NCBI RefSeq assembly: GCF_003605405.2
Contig: NZ_QYTW02000006.1
Coordinates: 1,144-59,932, forward strand
DNA: 58,789 nucleotides
Source: Siminovitchia terrae
Lineage (GTDB): Bacteria > Bacillota > Bacilli > Bacillales > Bacillaceae_C
Direction: 5' to 3'
Below the pieces are notes generated by a model that saw only the letters and a list, made by a program, of their open reading frames with translations, searched no databases and was not told the DNA's origin. Numbering within the stretch: the stretch's first letter is position 1; each line of letters opens with the position of its first letter. The translations under genes were made by a program, and so were the position numbers. Of this stretch, positions 43,657-52,078 are shown piece by piece.

Positions 43657-44241
43657 TTATCCTTTATACCTTTCCATACTATAATGACCCTGGGCATGAA
43701 TACCTTCCTTTTTAAATACTTTTTTCGTAGTTAAAAGTAATATTTTTATATCCAACCAAAAAGATTGATGATCCACATACCAAATATCTAAATGAAACTT
43801 TTCATCCCAGCTAATGGCATTCCTGCCATTCACCTGTGCCCAACCTGTTATTCCTGGTTTAACATCATGTCTCCGCGCCTGATCCGGGGTATATTTATCA
43901 AGGTATTCCATTAGTAATGGGCGCGGCCCAACTAAACTAAGGTCACCCTTGATTACATTAACCAACTGGGGCAATTCATCTAAACTGTACCTTCTTAGAA
44001 ATTTTCCCGTTTTTGTCAATCGAAATTTTCCCGGAAGCATCTGCCCATTCTCATCTCTTATATCATTCATCGTCCGAAATTTGTAAATAATGAACGGCTT
44101 TCCATGCAGTCCCGGACGTGTTTGCTTAAAATGAATTGGAGCTCCATCGCTTACAAAAATGGCAATGGCAATGATTAGGAGAATTGGAGAGAACAGAATG
44201 ACCAAAAAAGTGGCTCCCAAAACATCGACTACTCTTTTCAC
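43657..44241 (-). CDS. Sugar-1-phosphate transferase 2 (EpsL/WcaJ-type)
   Basis: 194 residues: one N-terminal membrane helix, then the family core [36 protein letters not shown] and [18 protein letters not shown]. It links the first sugar phosphate to undecaprenyl phosphate. It is a paralog of the EpsL-like gene at 52079 (same order of motifs), so the locus may start two different repeat units or use two sugars. GTG start with GAAGGG upstream. Confidence 0.88.
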   Translation of the reverse strand: MKRVVDVLGATFLVILFSPILLIIAIAIFVSDGAPIHFKQTRPGLHGKPFIIYKFRTMNDIRDENGQMLPGKFRLTKTGKFLRRYSLDELPQLVNVIKGDLSLVGPRPLLMEYLDKYTPDQARRHDVKPGITGWAQVNGRNAISWDEKFHLDIWYVDHQSFWLDIKILLLTTKKVFKKEGIHAQGHYSMERYKG

Positions 44242-44287
44242 AATTATCCCTTCCTCGTAAACACGCTGATACTTGCTATTTTCTCTT

Positions 44288-45100
44288 TCAAATCTGATTT
44301 AATGGATGATTATATAAAAAGAAATATTGTCTTTTTTTACTGATTTTCTTCGGATTTTTTACCTTTATATCAGTTCCTTCTAAAGCATGGATAGCATTAT
44401 TTTTAAAATATTCACATAAATCTAGCGAGTATTTGTCTTTAATATATTCATATGCATTCATTAACTCAAATTTTCTCCGAACAAAGTGATGTGCATCCGA
44501 TGCTATAAAATGAACGAGGTGATGGTCTAGCAAATGCAGTGCAAAGTTTTTTAATCGCCTTCCATGAATACCTAGAATACTGGCTGCCGTGACTTGGATC
44601 AATATTCCGTTTTCGACTAGATGATAAAGATTCTTGGGGTTTTTTCTTAATTCCCTATTCCTTTCCGGATGGGCAAGAATGGGAATGAGCCCTATTTCCT
44701 TTAGTTTGAGTAACGCCTTATCAATATAGTCCGGATAAAACCTGCTGGGAGGCTCCAGTAATATGTACTTCCCATTATTATTTAGCGTTAGAAAGTCATC
44801 CAAACTATTGTCTATTTCTTTTAGAATATTTTCGTGTAAATGAAATTCTACCCCGGGATGAACAGACAAAGGAATACCCATTTTTTTTAATCGTTGATTT
44901 ACCTTCTCTGTCATTAATAAAATGACAGAAGGATCATTTTCATAAAAATGCTCCTTATGACGATGTTTATGATGAGGAGTTGCAATGACATGGGTAATAC
45001 CAGCTTGCGCAGCTTGTTTTGCCAGCAGGGTCATTTCTTCCCAATTTTGCGGTCCATCATCGAGATTAGGCAAAATATGGTTATGAATATCTACAATCAT
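44288..45100 (-). CDS. PHP-type tyrosine-protein phosphatase (CpsB/YwqE family)
   Basis: 270 residues. Metal-binding PHP motifs are DIHNHILP (His6, His8), ATPHHKHR, HPGVEFH, AHPERN and SDAHH. In other species the enzyme dephosphorylates the BY-kinase that controls polymer export and chain length. The kinase is not in the window; it may lie upstream beyond the right edge. RBS GGGAGG. The last ~30 residues are basic (KKISKKRQYFFLYNHP). Confidence 0.9.
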   Translation of the reverse strand: MIVDIHNHILPNLDDGPQNWEEMTLLAKQAAQAGITHVIATPHHKHRHKEHFYENDPSVILLMTEKVNQRLKKMGIPLSVHPGVEFHLHENILKEIDNSLDDFLTLNNNGKYILLEPPSRFYPDYIDKALLKLKEIGLIPILAHPERNRELRKNPKNLYHLVENGILIQVTAASILGIHGRRLKNFALHLLDHHLVHFIASDAHHFVRRKFELMNAYEYIKDKYSLDLCEYFKNNAIHALEGTDIKVKNPKKISKKRQYFFLYNHPLNQI

Positions 45101-45156
45101 TCTTTTCCTCCCTGGAACCTTTCGTTTGCTCTTAAATTAAGAACAAGGATTGACCA

Positions 45157-46194
45157 CTAATCAATAAGCCCTCTGTATGCTGGAAAGTAGTTTTTTTTCA
45201 CTTTGAATCGTCCTGTGATATCGTCTAATATTTTATTATATTTTTTGGGGTTATATACTTTCTTCCCAATGTAGTAATCAAAATTTTTATTATTGGTAAA
45301 GGATGTCTTAAATTTAAACAACCCATCATCATCTGTATATCCTCCCCCCAAATGGAGAAGCTCTGATCCCTTTGATTTACAAAATTCAATCATATAATCA
45401 AACAGAGCATTATTTGGTTTAACAAAAAAATATTTCGTTTTTGACGCACCAAGATGATAATGGGAGTATTTAGGCCCGATAATGACCATAACAGCTGCAA
45501 CAATTTCACCATTATATTGAGCGAAAATTAAATATGTTTTACTTATACTTGTATTTTTCATCTGTTCAAAAAAGTAGTTGTCATCAAAATAATAATAGCT
45601 ATCTGCTTGATTACGATCCATGGTCTCCTTATATAATTCAATAAATATTCTAATGTTTTCTGGGGTGTTTTCAGCTAAATAACAGAAAACGCCTTCCCTT
45701 TTAGCTTTTATAATGTTTCGTTTATTCATTGATGTATATGTTTTTCGGATTTCCTCCATGGGCAAAGTTAAATCCACAGCAGTAGTCTGCCTGATATATT
45801 CAATATCCATGACTTTTTTACAAATAAAATAGTTTTTATTGATGGGATGGAACCTGATTGTTTCAGTTATAATGTTATTTTCTTTACAATAATCCTCAAA
45901 ATGACGATAAAACTGACCCATCGACTCCTTGTTTCCCTCGAGTAGAGGTCCACCGTATCCGTAAGGTGTGACAATATCATAAACAACTTCCTTATTCCAC
46001 TCGAACTTTCTTCTAATAAATGGATAGATTATTTTTGTACCCTTATCTTCAAAATACATAGCAAATAACTTACCATTTTCTTTCGCAGCAAATAAGCGGC
46101 CATATTCAAATGTATAATAAATATCCACATCTTTAAATTTCATTAATACCTCATTCCACTGTGCAAGTGTTTCTATTATTTGAATCAGTATCAT
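45157..46194 (-). CDS. FemAB/GNAT-like acyltransferase (peptidoglycan-bridge type family)
   Basis: 345 residues with two GNAT-like lobes; MNKRNIIKAKREG and LHLGGGYTDDDGLFKFKTSF are typical of the FemAB-related group. Close relatives use aminoacyl-tRNA to add amino acids to lipid-linked substrates; others in capsule loci add amino acids to sugars. No signal peptide. It is in the eps-like unit between SinR-like and the phosphatase, which supports polymer modification. The acyl donor is not predictable. Confidence 0.75.
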   Translation of the reverse strand: MILIQIIETLAQWNEVLMKFKDVDIYYTFEYGRLFAAKENGKLFAMYFEDKGTKIIYPFIRRKFEWNKEVVYDIVTPYGYGGPLLEGNKESMGQFYRHFEDYCKENNIITETIRFHPINKNYFICKKVMDIEYIRQTTAVDLTLPMEEIRKTYTSMNKRNIIKAKREGVFCYLAENTPENIRIFIELYKETMDRNQADSYYYFDDNYFFEQMKNTSISKTYLIFAQYNGEIVAAVMVIIGPKYSHYHLGASKTKYFFVKPNNALFDYMIEFCKSKGSELLHLGGGYTDDDGLFKFKTSFTNNKNFDYYIGKKVYNPKKYNKILDDITGRFKVKKNYFPAYRGLID

Positions 46195-46229
46195 TCCATT
46201 TCCACCACTCTCTTAACAACTGCCTAAAA

Positions 46230-46577
46230 TTACATCTCATCATTGCTTGTATTCTCTTTTCTCCATTTAATAAATTCAATCACTGCTTTATATTCGTGGA
46301 TCTGTTTCTTATCAATCCCTGTTTTCTTTAATTCACTGACAAATTCAATCCACTCATTTTCAATATATTGTTTTTGTTCTTTATCCGTTCCTATGATTGT
46401 TTTGATGTCTACATCTAAACCAGCCGCTATTTTATGAATCACTTGAATAGAGGGATTTTCATTTATACTTCTTTCAATTACGCTTAGATAGGACTTTGAT
46501 ATATTAGACCGCTTGGCTAATTCTGATAACGTCATTCCTTTTTTTCTTCGAATATTGTAGATTTTTTTTCCTATCAT
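46230..46577 (-). CDS. sinR: SinR-like HTH transcriptional regulator
   Basis: 115 residues. N-terminal XRE HTH (MIGKKIYNIRRKKGMTLSEL to about 65), where LSELAKRSNISKSYLSVIER is close to B. subtilis SinR. The C-terminal half (IENEWIEFVSEL, KKTGIDKKQIHEYKAV) is a SinI/SinR-type dimerisation domain. In B. subtilis SinR represses eps and tapA; here the gene sits inside an eps-like locus, so local autoregulation is likely. RBS GAGGT, 8 bases. A SinI partner was not found in the window. Confidence 0.87.
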   Translation of the reverse strand: MIGKKIYNIRRKKGMTLSELAKRSNISKSYLSVIERSINENPSIQVIHKIAAGLDVDIKTIIGTDKEQKQYIENEWIEFVSELKKTGIDKKQIHEYKAVIEFIKWRKENTSNDEM

Positions 46578-46678
46578 TGGTTAATACCTCATTTTTCTCC
46601 TATAGTTTTTGAGTATTGTATTTGAATGTTTTCTTGTGAACGAGGTTACTTAATACCCCATGGGTATACGTATATATC

Positions 46679-46866
46679 ATCAAATGCGCCTTGGCGTATT
46701 TGCACCCGGATTTTATCGAGCTCTGTTCGATAAATTTCCTCTGAAAATCTGTGGCATCCGCCGGAGGCTTTAACGTTATTCGCCGGGGTTTGAACCCCAC
46801 TGAATGGAATACCAATATGCTTTCATCTCACCACTTATAGAAGTGGGAGGTTTCTGCTGAATGAAG
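46679..46866 (-). repeat. Dispersed structured element, copy 8 (188 bp, outer member of nested pair)
   Basis: ATCAAATG...GAATGAAG on the plus strand, immediately followed by copy 9 without TTAA. The hairpin arm is GTTCGAT instead of GCTCGAT, a G-U-compatible change. The 46578-47055 gap has no gene; only copies 8 and 9. Confidence 0.92.
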
Positions 46867-47055
46867 ATCAGATGCGCCTTGGCGTATTTGCGCCCAGATT
46901 TTATCGAGCTCCGCTCGATAAATTTCCTCTGAAAATCTGAGGCATCCGCCGGAGGCTTAACTTTATTCAGCCGGGGTTTGAACCCACACTGAATGGAATA
47001 CCAATATGCTTTCATCTCACCACTTATAGAAGTGGGAGGTTTCTGCTGAATGAAG
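46867..47055 (-). repeat. Dispersed structured element, copy 9 (189 bp, inserted at the TTAA of copy 8)
   Basis: Starts ATCAGATGCGCC directly after GAATGAAG of copy 8 and ends GAATGAAG|TTAA. The TTAA overlaps the TAA stop of ATP-grasp 2. The exact junction defines the ends of the element family. Confidence 0.92.
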
Positions 47056-48015
47056 TTAAACAACTAGAAAATGATCGTATTTTATCATAGTGGTTCCTAC
47101 TTTATAATCATTCTGCTGTATAGCATTCTCTTTCCCTTTTATATTCTCTATGATATTTTTTATAAAATTTTGTCCAGATTCATGAGCATGTAAGTATCCT
47201 CCCCCAAATCTCGGATTAATTTCAGACACTACATAGCCAGATTCAGTCTTAAAACAATCAATATCTATTGGCCCAACCGGCTGAAGAATTCTTATAAGGT
47301 TTTCAATTATTTGCTTTAATTCCGGATCTTTTACAGCTATGGATTTATCTGTTTCTCCGGCCCGCATGGTTATTTTTCTTTTTAAAAATATATTTATAGT
47401 TTTTTTATTTAGTAAGTCTATATAACAATCAGCACCAAACTCCTCGCCCGTTATAAAAGGCTGGATAATAAACTCCCGATGTCTATTCTGGGCCTCCTCA
47501 AGCTCTTTAATAGAAGTAACTTTATGAATACCGATACTGGCACTGCCTTTTCTCGGTTTCAGTATTAAAGGAAAATCAATTGTATTATTATTTAGATCTT
47601 TAATTACCTCGCTGATGTCAATATAAGTTGGAACAGACGGAATATGATGTTTTTGCAAAAATTTGTATGTTAAATATTTGTCATAGCATATATCCACCAC
47701 ATCTTTCTCCGACAAAAGGGTCACAATGCCATCCTTTTTAAGTTCATCTTTAACACGTGCTAACAATGTTAGCTCAGGATCAATTAGTGACAATACGCCT
47801 TTGATTTTATATTTATTACATAGACTTTTAATATGCGAAATGTATTCAGGGTGGTCTATCCGTGGAACAACTTCATATAGATCGGCGTGGTACAAGGCTG
47901 CAGCTGTCCTGTCACAGTCTACTGCAATTACTTTTCCCCCAACTTTATGAAGCTCTTCTTTAAAGAATTGAATGAGCTTAACTCTGCGTCCAGCACTGCA
48001 AATTAGTATGTTCAT
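47056..48015 (-). CDS. ATP-grasp ligase 2 (carbamoyl-phosphate synthase L-like)
   Basis: 319 residues. N-terminal MNILICSAGRRVKLIQFF, ATP-grasp body with LILKPRKGSASIGIHKV (the ATP-binding loop) and the catalytic end DIDCFKTESGYVVSEINPRFGGG. This is the PylC/CarB-like single-chain ligase type, often found in capsule or antibiotic loci. Its stop codon is part of the TTAA at which copy 9 sits. A repeat-B copy lies just upstream. Substrate unknown. Confidence 0.83.
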   Translation of the reverse strand: MNILICSAGRRVKLIQFFKEELHKVGGKVIAVDCDRTAAALYHADLYEVVPRIDHPEYISHIKSLCNKYKIKGVLSLIDPELTLLARVKDELKKDGIVTLLSEKDVVDICYDKYLTYKFLQKHHIPSVPTYIDISEVIKDLNNNTIDFPLILKPRKGSASIGIHKVTSIKELEEAQNRHREFIIQPFITGEEFGADCYIDLLNKKTINIFLKRKITMRAGETDKSIAVKDPELKQIIENLIRILQPVGPIDIDCFKTESGYVVSEINPRFGGGYLHAHESGQNFIKNIIENIKGKENAIQQNDYKVGTTMIKYDHFLVV

Positions 48016-48041
48016 AAAAAAACCCTTTCTAAAGTGACTTA

Positions 48042-48199
48042 AAGTGCGTGTTCAAAAAGTTGCCAAATTAGAAGCAAGAAGGTCGAGGCGGCGCAGTTTC
48101 GAGCAGCGCAATGTATGCTTTTAGATACATGAGCAGCACGGAAACAAGCCAACGAAGAGATTCGCCGGTTATCATTTGGTGACTTTTTAAATATCCTCT
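48042..48199. repeat. MITE-like repeat B, copy 2
   Basis: Second copy of the 160-bp repeat (GTGCGTGTTCAAAAAGTTGCC ... GACTTTTTAAATATCC). It is between the PLP decarboxylase stop and the start of ATP-grasp 2, same orientation as 42361. The inverted ends have decayed a little. Confidence 0.85.
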
Positions 48200-49488
48200 T
48201 AAAATATGTAAATCTCTTCATTAAAAAACTGTTTTATAGTCTCCTTCCTTCGAACTGTAGTAAATTCCGTATGATTCATAGCTACAATACCAGGACGTTC
48301 CTTAATAAACGGAGGGTTAAAAACGATTGTATACGCACCGACATTTTCGAAAAAAATATAATCATCCTTCATGGGAAGTCTATCTTTTATTTCAAAAGCC
48401 AAGTAATCCTTTTCCATGCATGTATATCCTACGATGTTAAAAGATTGTTTCACCGTGTCAATATCAGGATTTTTTCTTACTATCCTCATTGGCAGATTGT
48501 TCTTATGCATGGTTGGTTTTACATTATGAACACTGCCATCAACCAGTACAAAATATTCATCCCTTATTTTTTTACTTTCTATAACTTCTGCTATAAATAA
48601 AAAAACATTGGCAACCATCGCTACTCCTGGCTCCAATATTAATAGCGGTTTTTTCTCCAAACCGTCAAATTCTTTATTCATTATTCCGCATATCGTTTCC
48701 GCATAATCATCAAATGTCGGCACGTTCGTATTATAAGATTCCGGCAATTCCCCATATATTCCGCCTCCGACATCAATATACTCCAAACTATCCAAAATAT
48801 TTTCTTTTGCCAACATACAAAGATTTTGCGTAATGATCTTATAGGATTCCAAACTCCTATTTTTAGTTGAAAAATGACCATGCAATCCAACAATACGAAT
48901 ATTCTTTATTGTTCTTAATTCAGTTAAGGCATGTTTCAAGTTTCCATTATTAACACAGATTCCAAATCTGCTGAGTTTATAACCTTCCTGGAGAGCACTT
49001 ACCCCATTTTGAGAAATATCAAAGTTGACTCTTAAGCCAATGGAAACTTCTATATCTGGATTGCTTAAGGCGAATTCTTTTACAAAGTCTATTTCATATA
49101 AAGAATCTATATTAATGATGCTTTTATTGTTCAAAGCGTAAGTTATATCGTCCATAGTTTTAAGTGGCCCATTAAAAATAATTCTCATCGGGTCTTCGCC
49201 TATTCTTATCGCCAAATCATACTCTAAACGTGAAACGACCTCTGCATAGGCCCCTAAATTTGATAATTCTTTACACAAATAAGGAAGATAATTTGTTTTG
49301 TAGGAATAACCAATGATAAAGTTTTCATACCTGCTTTTAAAAGCTGTATCTATTTTTCTGTAATTTTCCCTTAATTTATTAACATTTAATACATAAAAAG
49401 AGGAACCATGCTCATTCGCAAGTTGATGAATCCCATCATGATCCAAACCTAGATCGTTTTTTCCAGTTGCTTCAATTATACTTTCCAC
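48199..49488 (-). CDS. PLP-dependent decarboxylase, diaminopimelate-decarboxylase-like (alanine-racemase fold)
   Basis: 429 residues, fold III PLP enzyme. Lys64 in GYSYKTNYLP is the PLP lysine, HGHFSTK and VGGGIYG bind the phosphate, LEPG and GYTCMEKDYLA are the other active-site segments (the Cys-x-Glu of LysA-type enzymes). It is not a housekeeping LysA context: neighbours are ATP-grasp ligases and glycosyltransferases. A role in making a special amino acid or amine for the polymer, as the BtrK/BtrJ pair does in butirosin synthesis, is inference; no acyl carrier protein is present. GTG start with GGAGGG. Confidence 0.85.
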   Translation of the reverse strand: MESIIEATGKNDLGLDHDGIHQLANEHGSSFYVLNVNKLRENYRKIDTAFKSRYENFIIGYSYKTNYLPYLCKELSNLGAYAEVVSRLEYDLAIRIGEDPMRIIFNGPLKTMDDITYALNNKSIINIDSLYEIDFVKEFALSNPDIEVSIGLRVNFDISQNGVSALQEGYKLSRFGICVNNGNLKHALTELRTIKNIRIVGLHGHFSTKNRSLESYKIITQNLCMLAKENILDSLEYIDVGGGIYGELPESYNTNVPTFDDYAETICGIMNKEFDGLEKKPLLILEPGVAMVANVFLFIAEVIESKKIRDEYFVLVDGSVHNVKPTMHKNNLPMRIVRKNPDIDTVKQSFNIVGYTCMEKDYLAFEIKDRLPMKDDYIFFENVGAYTIVFNPPFIKERPGIVAMNHTEFTTVRRKETIKQFFNEEIYIF

Positions 49489-49641
49489 TGGCTTCCCTCC
49501 AATTATTAACCGCCTGCTTTATACACTCTTCATAACCGCATAATGCACCAAATGATTTTTTATATTGATTGACACTTTTACCGTTCTTATCGTCCTCTTC
49601 AAATATCTTTCGACCAAACCTCTTCTTGAAGCACTGTAAGC

Positions 49642-50583
49642 CTAGCTTGAATTACTTGTTGCTGTCTCTTTCTTAGCAATGCGGCTTTTTCCAAAGCAAT
49701 ATCTTTCCACAAAATAATCGATAACTAATTGGTCCACACCTTCATCAAATTTTCTTGCAAAAAAAGAACTCGATTCCTCAATTGCTTTGATATCCTTCTC
49801 TTTCAAATCCAGAGGTGAATTACGCGTTTCAATCGTTTCACCCCAGTTTACATACATAAAATTGTCATTCACTACGTCAACTTTATAATGAGAATTCATG
49901 ATGATTGTATGAAAAAACCATTCATCCGGACATAATGTATTTTCAAAGTATTGGTAATACCATGGATTAGAATCTATAAAATCTATCATATATTCAGCAA
50001 CTTCCAGTGGTATAGAAAACCACTGTGCCCCATTAAACAGGGAATAACCTTTGTGCCATTCATTTTGATTAGGAAACAGATTTATTCCTTTTCGATATAA
50101 ACTATGAACCATGCTCCTATACACCCTGACAGGATGAAATGAAGTGTACCTTTTGCGTGCGATCTTGGGCCAGTTAATTTCCATTAGTCCGGAATTTCTC
50201 TTATCTACTCCCCGTAAAGTCATATATATGTTTCTATGATTATTTATTAAGACATCCTTAAACCCGTTTTTAACCAACAGGTCCTGACCGCTCCTTAAAC
50301 AGACAAAATCATAATCTTTTTGAGAGGCTAATACCTCTCTTAACAATAGAATGGTCGTATCGACCTGACTGATATCTCCCCACTCGCAGATAACTGCTTG
50401 ATCTAATACTTTAACATGTTCGTTTTTCAGTATTTTATTGCGCATTTGCTCATAACTTCTTTTGTCAATATGAACGTATACGTCTGCCTGGTCATCTGAA
50501 ATGAGTTGATGAATAAACTTATTAACTTGTTCAGGGTTTTTGTGGATTTGCAAGATATATGCGGTTCGTAAAGTGGAACTCAC
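49642..50583 (-). CDS. GT14 beta-1,6-N-acetylglucosaminyltransferase-like (core-2/I-branching family)
   Basis: About 313 residues. YILQIHKNPEQVNKFI, VHIDKRS, LRSGQDLLVKN (the family's SGQD), NGAQWFSI and CPDEWFFHTI are the branching-enzyme motifs. It transfers GlcNAc or xylose onto a polymer or lipid-linked sugar. ATG two codons upstream (50589) is possible, but AAGGGG is 8 bases from the GTG at 50583 and 2 from the ATG. 49489-49641 between it and the decarboxylase shows nothing. Confidence 0.82.
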   Translation of the reverse strand: MSSTLRTAYILQIHKNPEQVNKFIHQLISDDQADVYVHIDKRSYEQMRNKILKNEHVKVLDQAVICEWGDISQVDTTILLLREVLASQKDYDFVCLRSGQDLLVKNGFKDVLINNHRNIYMTLRGVDKRNSGLMEINWPKIARKRYTSFHPVRVYRSMVHSLYRKGINLFPNQNEWHKGYSLFNGAQWFSIPLEVAEYMIDFIDSNPWYYQYFENTLCPDEWFFHTIIMNSHYKVDVVNDNFMYVNWGETIETRNSPLDLKEKDIKAIEESSSFFARKFDEGVDQLVIDYFVERYCFGKSRIAKKETATSNSS

Positions 50584-50648
50584 TCTCATTTCCCCTTTTA
50601 AACTTTATATTGGATCTCACAGGGAGCATATTGCACTTAACTCTTTTT

Positions 50649-50870
50649 TTAAGTATAATTCCTTTGTTCTATTTTGCCAGAAAGCCAGCTTGGATCATCA
50701 CATGTAGATTCAATATGGTGAATCATTTCATCGATTATGTCATGCAGCGCCAATTCTTCTGATTTCCTGACTTTTGTATACGTAAAAAGTAACAGTTGAT
50801 AAAACTCCCTCTGAGTCATCATGGAAATATTCATAAATTTACGCCAGTGTGATGATCTTTTTTTATACAA
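50649..50870 (-). CDS. Small hypothetical protein overlapping epsN
   Basis: 73 codons (TTG start inside the end of epsN) or 56 from the ATG of MTQREFYQLLLFTYTK. Helical, acidic C-terminal half (ELALHDIIDEMIHHIEST). It is not an acyl carrier protein (no DSL motif). No family recognised and no strong RBS for any start, so the real start and even its reality are uncertain; operon position is the best support. Confidence 0.5.
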   Translation of the reverse strand: MYKKRSSHWRKFMNISMMTQREFYQLLLFTYTKVRKSEELALHDIIDEMIHHIESTCDDPSWLSGKIEQRNYT

Positions 50871-52009
50871 AAGTTCAAAATGGTGTTAATGATTCTCCCT
50901 TGCTGGCCTCTTGTCATTCCCGAGCCAGACGGAAGGCAAATGCCCTTGCTAAATAATTCTTCCGCAACATTTTCTTCTTCATTATGAGAATAATAGGGGG
51001 CACCATTAAAAAGAGGCTGCAGATGGAGCGGCTTCCAAACATGTCTGGCTTCTATATTCTCAGCTGACAAGAACTCTAACAAAGCCTGACTAGAAAACCC
51101 TGCCTCCTTTTCATCTATTAATAAGGCTGTCAACCAGCGATTGGATTTCGTATTTTCCAACTCTTCCATAAATTTAACCCCTGGGAAACCTGATAAATAA
51201 AACTTATATTGATTGAAAACCAACCTTCTAGCCCGCACTCTATCTTCTAATACCTCTAATTGAGCTCTTCCAATCCCAGCAAGGATATTACTCATCCGAT
51301 AATTAAACCCGATTTCACTATGCTGATAATGAGGAGCGTTATCCTTTGCCTGCGCTGCCAGAAAGCGAGCTTTACTTATTGCAACCCGATTATTGGAAAC
51401 CAGCATCCCCCCTCCAGATGTCGTTATGATTTTGTTTCCATTAAATGAATAGATGCCAAAAGCACCCATGGTTCCACTTGCTTTTCCTTTATAAGAGGAG
51501 CCTAGAGATTCCGCTGCATCCTCTATCACAGGTACACAGTATTTATTACATATAGCTAATATCTCATCCATTTTCGCACTTTGCCCATATAAATGAACAA
51601 CAATGACGGCTTTCGGGAGTGCCCCTTCAGCCTTTGCATCCTTTAATGCCCTCTCTAATGCTTGTGGTGACATGTTCCATGTGTCCGGTTCAGAGTCGAT
51701 AAATACAGGATTTGCCCCCAGATACAAGATAGGATTAGCGCTGGCAATAAAAGTAAGTGTTGAGCAGAATACAGTATCTCCGGGACCCACGTCCAGAAGC
51801 CGTAGAGCCAAATGTATCGCCGCTGTTCCAGAGCTGACTGCAACGGCATCACTCACCCCGACAAAAGATGCCACTTCCTTTTCGAATTGGTCTACGTTCC
51901 GTCCCAGTGGCGCAATCCAGTTTGTGTCAAATGCGTCCTGTATATATTTTTGTTCATTTCCGCTCATATGCGGAGGAGAAAGATATATTTTTTCTTTTAT
52001 TTTACTCAC
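50831..52009 (-). CDS. epsN: EpsN-like DegT/DnrJ aminotransferase
   Basis: 392 residues, very like B. subtilis EpsN: KIYLSPPHMSGNEQKYI, WIAPLG, SSGTAAIHLALRLL, DSEPDTWNMSP and YSFNGNKIITTSGGGM with PLP lysine Lys193. It aminates a UDP-4-keto-6-deoxy sugar, a bacillosamine-type step. The start is the GTG at 52009, preceded by GGGGG at 7 bases; the frame runs further back without an RBS. The acetyltransferase EpsM, which lies between epsL and epsN in B. subtilis, is missing here. Confidence 0.93.
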   Translation of the reverse strand: MSKIKEKIYLSPPHMSGNEQKYIQDAFDTNWIAPLGRNVDQFEKEVASFVGVSDAVAVSSGTAAIHLALRLLDVGPGDTVFCSTLTFIASANPILYLGANPVFIDSEPDTWNMSPQALERALKDAKAEGALPKAVIVVHLYGQSAKMDEILAICNKYCVPVIEDAAESLGSSYKGKASGTMGAFGIYSFNGNKIITTSGGGMLVSNNRVAISKARFLAAQAKDNAPHYQHSEIGFNYRMSNILAGIGRAQLEVLEDRVRARRLVFNQYKFYLSGFPGVKFMEELENTKSNRWLTALLIDEKEAGFSSQALLEFLSAENIEARHVWKPLHLQPLFNGAPYYSHNEEENVAEELFSKGICLPSGSGMTRGQQGRIINTILNFCIKKDHHTGVNL

Positions 52010-52078
52010 TTTTCTACCCCCAAGGTTCTGCTTGAAATAAAAAAACGACCGGATGTTTCCGATCACTCCGATAGTCCT

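Noticed and set aside
46679-47055. Tandem repeat that might be CRISPR-like
   Set aside because: Units are 188 bp, contain no spacers, and no cas genes are present; they are two mobile-element copies.
50649-50870. Carrier protein for the PLP decarboxylase/ATP-grasp pair
   Set aside because: The small protein has no DSL-type phosphopantetheine site and is helical in the wrong pattern.
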